Below, one piece after another: positions 1 through 5,906 of a DNA stretch of 5,967 bases. How positions within the stretch are numbered: position 1 is the stretch's first letter; each line of letters begins with the position of its first letter. The stretch comes from Kiritimatiellia bacterium (GTDB taxonomy: Bacteria; Verrucomicrobiota; Kiritimatiellia; RFP12; UBA1067), in the NCBI GenBank assembly GCA_016302985.1, contig JAEDMN010000199.1:1-5967 (forward strand), in the 5' to 3' direction. The position numbers were made by a program, and so were the translations under genes. Below the pieces are notes generated by a model. That model had not been told where the DNA came from, did no database searches, and worked only from the letters and a program-made list of their open reading frames with translations.

Positions 1-30
1 GTTGGTAGGGCGCGATGTCCCATCGCGCCG
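1..30 (+). repeat. REP-like palindromic repeat, copy 1
   Basis: This 30-base sequence recurs exactly at 2446-2475. It contains a perfect inverted repeat: left arm GGCGCGATG (9-17), loop TCC (18-20), right arm CATCGCGCC (21-29). The tetranucleotide GTAG (5-8) sits directly before the left arm. That layout matches the known REP elements of enterobacteria and pseudomonads, in which GTAG precedes an imperfect hairpin and is recognised by a RAYT (Y1-type) transposase. No T-run follows the hairpin, so it is not a standard intrinsic terminator. It ends 20 bases before the ATG of the ROK-like gene, so it would lie in that gene's 5' leader if transcription starts upstream of the window. The repeat and palindrome are seen directly; membership of a REP/RAYT system is inference. 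Confidence 0.85.
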
Positions 31-37
31 TGAAAGT

Positions 38-42
38 AGGAG
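38..42 (+). promoter_or_regulatory. Shine-Dalgarno site that sets the ROK-like gene start
   Basis: AGGAG lies 8 bases before the ATG at 51, which is standard spacing. This decides the start in favour of 51 rather than the in-frame ATG at 15, which lies inside the palindromic repeat and has only a weak AGGG four bases upstream. No promoter hexamers are visible between the repeat and this site, so the promoter probably lies upstream of the window. Confidence 0.8.
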
Positions 43-50
43 ATACGAAC

Positions 51-1436
51 ATGGCGAAATGTGAATGCGGGTGTGGCGCCGATACGGGTTTCCAGGCGCC
101 CCTGAAGGCTCTGAACTTCCTGCGCGTGCAGGCGCATGGCGACGAGGACGTCGTCGCGATCGCGTGGGAGCGCGAGGACGGCAACGTCTACCGCTACGAC
201 ATGAGCATCCCCGCGCACATCCATTCCGCGATGCTGCCGGGCGTGAAGCATCTCGTGGAGCGCGTCGTGAAGTTCGTGCTCTGGAGCGCGGGCGGCTGGA
301 AGCTCTACCTCGCGGGCCCGGACGCCATCGTCAAGCCGATCAAGAAGGCCTACACGGCGAAAGGCGCGCGCGCGTTCGACTACAAGTTCTTCGGCGACCT
401 CTACGGCCGCAAGATCCAGGTCGAGATCGTGCCCCTCGACCAGATGCCGGAGATGCGCGAGCGCGAAGTGCTCGTGAAGAACAACGTGAACGGCAACCGC
501 ATCGGCTTCGACCTCGGCGCGAGCGACTTCAAGATCTCCGCGCTGAAGAAGGGCAAGGTCGTCTTCTCGAAGGAGTTCCCGTGGGACCCGCGTCCCCAGT
601 CCGACCCCGAGTACCACTACGAGAAGCTCTCGGCCGGACTCGAGGAGGCCGCGCTCGCGCTCGGCGGGCAGGTGGACGCGATCGGCGGCTCGACGGCGGG
701 CGTGCTCGTCGGCAAGAAGCTCGGCGTGGCGTCCCTGATCCGCGGCGTGCAGGAGAAGAACCCCGGCAAGCTCGAGGTCGCGCAGTCGCTCTTCTCCCGC
801 ATCGAGGAGGAGTGGCAGTGCCCGTTCGAGGTCTTCAACGACGGCGACGTCACCGCCCTCGCGGGCGCGATCACGATGAAGCGCACCGGCATCCTCGGCG
901 TCGCGATGGGCTCCAGCGAGGCCGTCGGCTACATCAACCCGAAGGGCGCGCTCACGGGCCGCATCAGCGAGCTCGCGTTCGCCCCGGTCGACCTCAACCC
1001 GAACGCCCCGAAGTGCGAGTGGAGCGGCGACGCGGGCGTGGGCGCGATGTACTTCTCGCAGCAGGCCGTGGACCACCTCGCGCGTCAGTTCGGCATGAAG
1101 TTCCCGAAGGCGATGAAGCTGCCCGAGCGCCTCAAGGTCGTCCAGGCCGCGATGGAGAAGCACGAGGCGCTCGCGCTCAAGGTCTACCTGATGATCGGCC
1201 GCTACCTCGCGAACGCGGCCGCCTGGTACCACGAGTTCTACGACTACTCGAACCTGATGATCCTCGGCCGCGTCACGAGCGGCTTCGGCGGGGACATCAT
1301 CCTCAACACGGCGAAGATGGGCCTCGAGGCCGTCGACCCCTACCTCGCCGAGCAGATCGACATCTTCATGCCGGACGAGAAGGCGCGCCGCCTCGGCCAG
1401 TCCGTCGCCGCCGCCCAGATCCCCGTCGTCAAGTAA
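51..1436 (+). CDS. ROK-family-like (ASKHA fold) sugar kinase or sugar-sensing protein
   Basis: A 461-residue cytoplasmic protein without signal peptide or membrane segments. Residues 149-461 read as an actin-like ATPase domain of the ROK type. The phosphate-1 loop is IGFDLGASDFK (151-161). A GGSTAG turn lies at 212-217. The pair N263-D264 in NDGDVTALAG matches the catalytic base region of ROK sugar kinases (typically NDANAAALGE). A phosphate-2-like GVAMGSS lies at 283-289 and an adenosine-type loop, ILGRVTSGFGG, near 404-414. Residues 1-148 form an extension that typical ROK kinases of about 300 residues lack, beginning with a C4-C6-C8 cluster. It has no evident helix-turn-helix of the kind found in ROK repressors. 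The ROK zinc site is degenerate: the usual E-x-G-H reads E307-L-A-F310, and of the Cys cluster only C322 remains. The lipoprotein gene follows 11 bases downstream. Fold assignment is solid; kinase activity and sugar substrate are inference. Confidence 0.8.
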   Translation: MAKCECGCGADTGFQAPLKALNFLRVQAHGDEDVVAIAWEREDGNVYRYDMSIPAHIHSAMLPGVKHLVERVVKFVLWSAGGWKLYLAGPDAIVKPIKKAYTAKGARAFDYKFFGDLYGRKIQVEIVPLDQMPEMREREVLVKNNVNGNRIGFDLGASDFKISALKKGKVVFSKEFPWDPRPQSDPEYHYEKLSAGLEEAALALGGQVDAIGGSTAGVLVGKKLGVASLIRGVQEKNPGKLEVAQSLFSRIEEEWQCPFEVFNDGDVTALAGAITMKRTGILGVAMGSSEAVGYINPKGALTGRISELAFAPVDLNPNAPKCEWSGDAGVGAMYFSQQAVDHLARQFGMKFPKAMKLPERLKVVQAAMEKHEALALKVYLMIGRYLANAAAWYHEFYDYSNLMILGRVTSGFGGDIILNTAKMGLEAVDPYLAEQIDIFMPDEKARRLGQSVAAAQIPVVK

Positions 1437-1440
1437 GGAG
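1434..1440 (+). promoter_or_regulatory. Shine-Dalgarno site overlapping the upstream stop codon
   Basis: TAAGGAG combines the TAA stop of the ROK-like gene (1434-1436) with a strong ribosome binding site seven bases before the ATG at 1448. The arrangement fixes the lipoprotein start and implies translational coupling of the two genes on one message. It leaves no room for an intervening promoter or terminator. Confidence 0.88.
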
Positions 1441-1447
1441 CAACGCA

Positions 1448-2416
1448 ATGACCCTCACCCGTTCCGCCTTCCTGCTGGCCCTCGCCGCCGCCCTCGCGGG
1501 CTGCACGACCCCCGGGGACGCGTCCGCGCCCCTCCGCGTGGCCTCCTACAACATCCGCCTCGCGACCGGCGACAAGGGCACGCCCAACGCCTGGGACCTC
1601 CGCAAGGACGACCTGATCGCGCAGATCCGCAAGATGGACCTCGACGCCTTCGGCATGCAGGAGGTCCGTCCCGAACAGGCCGCCTTCCTGCGCGAGAAGC
1701 TGCCCGAGTTCGAGTTCGTCGGCGAACACCGCGGCCCGGACCGCAAGAGCGACGAGGCCTCCCCCGTGTTCTTCCGCAAGGACCGCTTCGAGGCCCTCAA
1801 GAGCGGCACGTTCTGGCTCTCCGAGACGCCCGAGGTGCCCGGCGTCAGGGGCTGGGGCGCGGCCTGCCCGCGCGTCTGCTCCTGGATGTGGCTGAAGGAC
1901 CGGAAGACGGGCAAGACGTTCTGCTTCGCCAACACGCACACGGACCACGTCTCCGCGCGCGCCCGCAAGGAGGGCATGCTGCTCGTCGTCCGCCGCATGG
2001 CGGAGTTCGGCGCCGGCGCCCCGATCGTCTTCACGGGCGACCACAACTGCCGCGAGAACGAGGAGCCCGCCCAGGCCGTCGCGAAGATCCTGAAGAGCAC
2101 GATCGACGTCACCGAGACGCCGCCCGAGGGCTCGTGGCGCACGTTCAACGGCTGGCAGTTCCGCGAGAAGGAGTATGCCGCCGCCGACGCGCTCAGGATG
2201 CCCGTCCACGTGCGCAACGCCCGCAAGGGTTCGCCGGACGCCGACCGCGACAAGAACGGCAACCACCGCTGGGAGGACTGCGGCCCGCGCATCGACTACA
2301 TCTACGTCTCGCCCGGCGTCCGCGTCAAGAACGTGAAGACCTGGAACGACGTCCGCCCGGGCACCCAGCTCTACCCCTCGGACCACTTCCCGATCACCGC
2401 CGACATCGTGCTGTAG
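1448..2416 (+). CDS. EEP-fold (endonuclease/exonuclease/phosphatase) lipoprotein
   Basis: A 322-residue envelope enzyme. The N-terminus has R5, a hydrophobic stretch and the lipobox LAGC with C19 as lipidated cysteine, so it should be anchored to a membrane from outside the cytoplasm. All signature motifs of the EEP superfamily (DNase I, inositol phosphatases, sphingomyelinases) are present in order: SYNIR with N35, MQEVR with metal-binding E72, NTHTDH (162-167), GDHN with D198 and N200, IDYIYVS with D283, and a final SDHFPI with D312-H313. The enzyme therefore looks catalytically complete, as a Mg-dependent phosphodiesterase or phosphomonoesterase. The usual GDFN reads GDHN. A D-x-D-x-D stretch (D264, D266, D268) lies in an insertion before D283. 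Cysteines 140, 144, 159, 201 and 278 could form disulfides outside the cytoplasm. The substrate cannot be read from the sequence. The preceding gene ends 11 bases upstream and the two are probably cotranscribed. Confidence 0.9.
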   Translation: MTLTRSAFLLALAAALAGCTTPGDASAPLRVASYNIRLATGDKGTPNAWDLRKDDLIAQIRKMDLDAFGMQEVRPEQAAFLREKLPEFEFVGEHRGPDRKSDEASPVFFRKDRFEALKSGTFWLSETPEVPGVRGWGAACPRVCSWMWLKDRKTGKTFCFANTHTDHVSARARKEGMLLVVRRMAEFGAGAPIVFTGDHNCRENEEPAQAVAKILKSTIDVTETPPEGSWRTFNGWQFREKEYAAADALRMPVHVRNARKGSPDADRDKNGNHRWEDCGPRIDYIYVSPGVRVKNVKTWNDVRPGTQLYPSDHFPITADIVL

Positions 2417-2445
2417 GCGTCCGCCGTCCACCCGGACCGCCCCCC

Positions 2446-2475
2446 GTTGGTAGGGCGCGATGTCCCATCGCGCCG
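2446..2475 (+). repeat. REP-like palindromic repeat, copy 2
   Basis: Identical over all 30 bases to 1-30, with unrelated flanks on its right side. GTAG is at 2450-2453, followed by the 9-bp arms (2454-2462 and 2466-2474) around a TCC loop. It begins 30 bases after the lipoprotein stop and ends 18 bases before the TATAAT box of the next gene, covering about -59 to -30 relative to the predicted transcript start. As RNA it could fold at the 3' end of the upstream message and stabilise it, as REP hairpins do. As DNA it replaces any recognisable -35 element. A 10-base palindrome, CCGCCGGCGG (2473-2482), overlaps its right edge and could be an operator or simple GC-rich chance. Confidence 0.88.
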
Positions 2476-2489
2476 CCGGCGGGGGCATT

Positions 2490-2504
2490 TGCTATAATGG
2501 TGAC
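2490..2504 (+). promoter_or_regulatory. Extended -10 promoter, predicted leaderless start
   Basis: TG (2490-2491), one base, then a consensus TATAAT (2493-2498) form a sigma-70-type extended -10 element in an AT-rich island within very GC-rich DNA. The -35 position (about 2470-2475, inside the repeat) reads GCGCCG, unlike TTGACA; extended -10 promoters are known to work without a good -35. The last T of the box is seven bases before the A of the ATG at 2505, the usual distance to +1, so transcription should begin at or within a base or two of the start codon. No Shine-Dalgarno sequence lies at a useful distance before that ATG, which fits leaderless translation. Confidence 0.75.
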
Positions 2505-5500
2505 ATGAAGACAATGTGTTTCCTGGTGGCGGTTCTGGGGCTCGGCGGCGCATGGGCGGCGGAGCTTCCGCTGGAGAAGACGGCGGACGGCGTGCGCTTC
2601 GGCGACGCGCGCCTGGCGGTCGCGTTCGACGCGAAGACCGGTCTGCCGAAGTCCTGGACCGTCGACGGCGCGGAACTGCTGAAGGCCGATCCCGAGACCA
2701 CTGTCCCGCTCGAAGTGCAGGAGGCGGACGGGAAGTGGTCCGGCCACCGCCGGGCGGCCTATGTCGGACAGGGCGTCGCGCGCGTCGGCGCCAACGTCGT
2801 GAAGAGCCGCGTCGTGAACGGGCCCTGGACCTTCGACTGCTACTACGAGCTGCGCTCCGACAAGCACATGGCGCGGCGCTGGTTCGAGATCGAATGGACG
2901 GACGAGAAGCCGTCGAAGTTCCGCGGCTTCCAGGTCGATTCCGGCCGCCTCGCCTGCGCGACGGACGCCGCCGGCTACCTCGTCCCCGTCGCCTTCCCGC
3001 GCATCGACTGCCCGCGGAAGTCCTTCTCGAACGGAAGGCGGAACGGGTCCTGGCGCAGCCCGTTCCCGATTCTCGGCGACAATGGGTCCGGCTGGAGCGT
3101 GAGCTGGATGCTGGACGAGCTCGTCCCGTACGCGGACGGCGGATCGAACGAGGCGACGCAGCGCGCGGACGGCTTCTCGGTGCGGACGTTCTTCGCCTGC
3201 AAGGGCCATGTGCGGAAGGGCGTGCCGCAGAAGGTGGGCGACGTCTGGACCTGCTTCCGTCCCGGCACGCGCGAGACGGCGCTCGGGAACATGTCCGCCT
3301 GGTTCCGCGAGGTGGGCCAGGTGCCGCCCGCGGACCGTCCCGAATGGCTGAAGAAACTGACCCTCTACTCGATGCATCCCGGCGGCACGACCGGCTCGCT
3401 CTGCCGCGACTGGGGCGGGTTCGCCGTGGCGACGGACTACCTGCCGCGCCTGAAGGAGCTCGGCTGCAACGCGGTGTGGCTGATGCCGCTCGAGGACCAG
3501 TCCATCTACTGGCCGCGCGACTACTACAAGCTGCAGGAGGGCATCGGCTCGCCGGACGACTACAAGGCGTTCGTCTCCCGCGCCCACGCGCTCGGCATGA
3601 AGGTGTGGCAGGACTGCGTGCCGCACGGCGGCAGCAACACCAACAGGCGCGCGAAGGAGCACCCCGAGTGGCTCGCCTACAACGAGGACGGCTCGACGCT
3701 CACCTACTGGTGCTTCGACTTCATGTGGCCGACCTGGATCGACTACATGGCCGGCGTCGTCGGGTGGTACACGAAGGAATACGGTCTCGACGGCTTCCGC
3801 ATCGACGCGGTCGGGGGCAGCCACATCCCGAACTGGAGCGAGAAGATCCCCTACGCCCGCGCGAGCTTCGCGCAGTCGCAGGGCGGCCTCGCGATGCAGC
3901 GCGCCCTCCGGAAGGCCGTGAAGGCGGTGAACCCCGACAGCGCGAACCTCGCCGAGGCGGGGGCGTCCATCCACGGCGCGACGAGCGACGCGACCTACGA
4001 CTTCACCCTCTGCTACGGCGTGCTGAAGGCGGTCGCGCGCCGGCCCGCGTCCGAGGCCGTGCCGCAGCTCCGGCGCTGGCTGCACGAGCAGCGCCTCGCG
4101 GAGATCCCGGACCTCGTCCGCATGCGCCACACCGAGAGCCACGACTCCCTGCGCGCGGCCCTGAGCTATGGCGTCGGCGCGTCCGAGGCGATGATGGCGC
4201 TCGTCTCGTGGATTCCCGGCATCCCGCTCGTCTACCAGGAGATGGAGGACGCCAGCTTCGACGCCTTCCGCGAGATCTTCCGCATCCGCGCCGCGCACGA
4301 CGTGCTGACGCTCGGCGACGTGGACTACCTCGCGCCCGCGGTTTCGGACGGCGTCTTCGCCTGCTGGCGGACGTACGGCGCCAGCCACGCGGTCCCGCTC
4401 GTCAACTTCAACGGCACGAACGTCGCCTGCGCGGTCCGCCTGCCGGACGCCGCGCCGCGGGACGGAACCTGGTACGACGCGCGCACGGGCGCGTCCGTGA
4501 CGGCGCGGGACGGCGTGCTGCGCCTGGCCCTCGCGGGCTTCGGCTCGACGGTCCTGCTCGACGCGCCCATTTCCGGCGATCCGGGGGTGAAGGCCGAGTC
4601 GACCGTGTCGGCTCGGCATGATTCGGGGGCGCACCGGCCCCCGGTGCGCGAACAGTCTGCGGCCGCCGACCTCCCGCGGCCCGAGCTGCGGCTGCGTGAC
4701 GGCGGCGCCGTGACGCAGCCCTACCGGCTGGCGGCCGAGACGAACGGGGCGTCCGTCGTCTGGCGCGTTGCCTCGTACGGCGGACTCGACCCGGCGTCCG
4801 TTGAACTGGTCTTCCGGATTCCCGCGGCAACGCGCTGGTCGGCGGAGGCCGCGGAGGGGAGCTTCGGCGGACCCTATCGCGTGCGCCATCCGGCGTTCGA
4901 CGGCATCGACGGACCGATCTACCGCTTCCGCCAAGGCGGGAACGAGCTCTGGAACTCCCGCCTCCACCCGTTTGGCTTCAAGCCCGCGCAGGCGCGGGTC
5001 GGGGCGGCCCGCGGCGCGGCGCAGTGGACGTTCGAGCCCGCGGGCGGCGCGCGGTTGCTGGACCGTCTCGGCGACGCGCGGGACCTGCACCTCGCGTGCG
5101 CGGCGCCGGAGGCCTTCCGCGGACGGCCCCTCGCCGTCCGCGTGACGCGCGGCGCGCCCGCGGCGCGTCCCGAGGGGACGGGCGATCCGCGCCTCGTCGC
5201 GGTTGCGGGCGGCTGGCAGTTCGACAACGGGCGCATCCGCCTGCGCATCCACCGCAACGGCGCGCTCGACGGCTACTGGCGGAAGGAGGAGGACGGGACC
5301 TGGACGAAGCTGCTCGACCTCAAGACGCTCTACACGGACATCGGCTACGGCGACAAGCGCTACTCGCAGGAGGACGAGGTCGAGACCGAGACGGCCTTCA
5401 TGCACGACGACACGGGCCGGCTGGTCCTGGCGTTCAAGGGCCATCTCCGCAACAGCTACCGCTTCGCGAAGATGCGGCAGCCCGTCGTGTACCAGACGCG

Positions 5501-5906
5501 CTACCGGCTCGGCGACGGGGACTCCTTCGACCTGAACGAGGAGGTGTCCGCCACGGGGACGGCGAAGGACAACCGGGCCTTCCTGTCCTTCTTCGCGAAC
5601 TCGCCGGTCCGCATCACGCACGCGACGTTCAGGGATGCGACGGGCTTCGTCCGCACCGCCAGGCGCGGAAAGGACTATCGCTACCTGCAGGTCGCCGTCG
5701 CGAAGGCGCACGACGCGCCGCCCGTCTGCGTGCAGCTCTTCCGGATCGACGGAAAGTGCGTCACGTTCTCCGACATCGACTACGGGGAGCACGTCCCCGA
5801 GGCCGTCTTCGGCGGCGGCGACGCGTTCTTCATCGCCTGGCAGGAATGCGCCGGCACGCCGTTCCCGCCCCTCGTGAAGTCCTCCGTCCGCATGACCATC
5901 CGGTAG
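2505..5906 (+). CDS. Secreted multidomain GH13-like (alpha-amylase clan) glycoside hydrolase
   Basis: A 1133-residue exported protein. A Sec signal peptide (K2, hydrophobic 5-15, cleavage after A16-W17-A18) leads into a beta-rich domain (~20-275). The catalytic barrel (~280-600) carries GH13-like motifs in order: DCVPH (D370, H374), GFRIDAV with nucleophile D434, NLAEAG with acid/base E484, and TESHD with H546 and D547. The D/E/D triad is complete, so a retaining alpha-glycosidase or transglycosylase is likely. A short beta domain (~600-690) resembles GH13 domain C. A linker (~691-720) is encoded by two hairpins. Residues ~720-890 are beta-rich and unassigned. Residues ~900-1133 form another beta-rich domain resembling the N-terminal one. 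At 1133 residues it is about twice a simple amylase. The start at 2505 is preferred because it gives an immediate signal peptide and follows the -10 box; an in-frame ATG at 2460 lies in the repeat upstream of the promoter. Fold and secretion are well supported; substrate is unknown and subfamily unassigned. Confidence 0.85.
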   Translation: MKTMCFLVAVLGLGGAWAAELPLEKTADGVRFGDARLAVAFDAKTGLPKSWTVDGAELLKADPETTVPLEVQEADGKWSGHRRAAYVGQGVARVGANVVKSRVVNGPWTFDCYYELRSDKHMARRWFEIEWTDEKPSKFRGFQVDSGRLACATDAAGYLVPVAFPRIDCPRKSFSNGRRNGSWRSPFPILGDNGSGWSVSWMLDELVPYADGGSNEATQRADGFSVRTFFACKGHVRKGVPQKVGDVWTCFRPGTRETALGNMSAWFREVGQVPPADRPEWLKKLTLYSMHPGGTTGSLCRDWGGFAVATDYLPRLKELGCNAVWLMPLEDQSIYWPRDYYKLQEGIGSPDDYKAFVSRAHALGMKVWQDCVPHGGSNTNRRAKEHPEWLAYNEDGSTLTYWCFDFMWPTWIDYMAGVVGWYTKEYGLDGFRIDAVGGSHIPNWSEKIPYARASFAQSQGGLAMQRALRKAVKAVNPDSANLAEAGASIHGATSDATYDFTLCYGVLKAVARRPASEAVPQLRRWLHEQRLAEIPDLVRMRHTESHDSLRAALSYGVGASEAMMALVSWIPGIPLVYQEMEDASFDAFREIFRIRAAHDVLTLGDVDYLAPAVSDGVFACWRTYGASHAVPLVNFNGTNVACAVRLPDAAPRDGTWYDARTGASVTARDGVLRLALAGFGSTVLLDAPISGDPGVKAESTVSARHDSGAHRPPVREQSAAADLPRPELRLRDGGAVTQPYRLAAETNGASVVWRVASYGGLDPASVELVFRIPAATRWSAEAAEGSFGGPYRVRHPAFDGIDGPIYRFRQGGNELWNSRLHPFGFKPAQARVGAARGAAQWTFEPAGGARLLDRLGDARDLHLACAAPEAFRGRPLAVRVTRGAPAARPEGTGDPRLVAVAGGWQFDNGRIRLRIHRNGALDGYWRKEEDGTWTKLLDLKTLYTDIGYGDKRYSQEDEVETETAFMHDDTGRLVLAFKGHLRNSYRFAKMRQPVVYQTRYRLGDGDSFDLNEEVSATGTAKDNRAFLSFFANSPVRITHATFRDATGFVRTARRGKDYRYLQVAVAKAHDAPPVCVQLFRIDGKCVTFSDIDYGEHVPEAVFGGGDAFFIAWQECAGTPFPPLVKSSVRMTIR
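4593..4649 (+). repeat. Two adjacent hairpins embedded in-frame in the GH13-like gene
   Basis: Hairpin 1 (4593-4617) pairs GCCGAG-T-CGAC with GTCG-G-CTCGGC around the loop CGT: ten Watson-Crick pairs plus one G-T. Hairpin 2 (4629-4649) pairs GCGCACCGG with CCGGTGCGC, nine perfect pairs around CCC. They are 11 bases apart. Both have three-base loops, like the intergenic repeat, but lack GTAG and share little arm sequence with it. They encode residues 697-715, between the domain C-like region and the C-terminal half. Codons here (GCT, CGG, CAT, GAT, TCG, GGG, then TCT) differ from the CGC/CAC/GAC/GGC habit of the rest of the gene. An inserted palindromic element or the scar of a gene fusion is the likely origin; that is inference. 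Confidence 0.7.

Noticed and set aside
65..1447. Upstream in-frame extension of the lipoprotein across the whole ROK-like gene
   Set aside because: The frame is open only because of GC bias; its translation is Arg/Pro/Gly-rich without domains. A strong ribosome binding site and a lipoprotein signal peptide fix the start at 1448.
2417..2445. Possible terminator after the lipoprotein gene, GTCCG (2419-2423) pairing with CGGAC (2433-2437)
   Set aside because: Only five pairs around a nine-base loop and no T-run, so it is too weak to call.
1..2475. The two 30-base repeats as part of a CRISPR array
   Set aside because: The copies are 2.4 kb apart with genes between them and no regular spacers or cas genes; the GTAG-hairpin structure fits a REP-like element.
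1340..2488. Antisense open frames opposite the lipoprotein gene, including 1546-2292
   Set aside because: Compositionally biased translations with no start signals or motifs, overlapping a gene with complete EEP signature residues.
2481..2504. Classical Shine-Dalgarno site for the hydrolase, using GGGGG near 2481-2485 or GGTG at 2499-2502
   Set aside because: The first is about 19 bases from the ATG and upstream of the TATAAT box, so it would not be in the transcript; the second is only two bases from the ATG.
4605..4712. C-terminal half of the hydrolase as a separate gene starting at an internal GTG
   Set aside because: The reading frame is continuous, no Shine-Dalgarno site or signal peptide precedes a candidate start, and the first in-frame ATG after the linker is far downstream near 5400. 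A fused protein fits better.
2394..5792. Antisense open frame of 1132 codons opposite the hydrolase gene
   Set aside because: The translation is low-complexity, rich in Arg, Ala, Val and Gly, with no recognisable motif. It is the expected mirror of strong G/C bias at third codon positions; the + strand protein carries the signal peptide and catalytic motifs.
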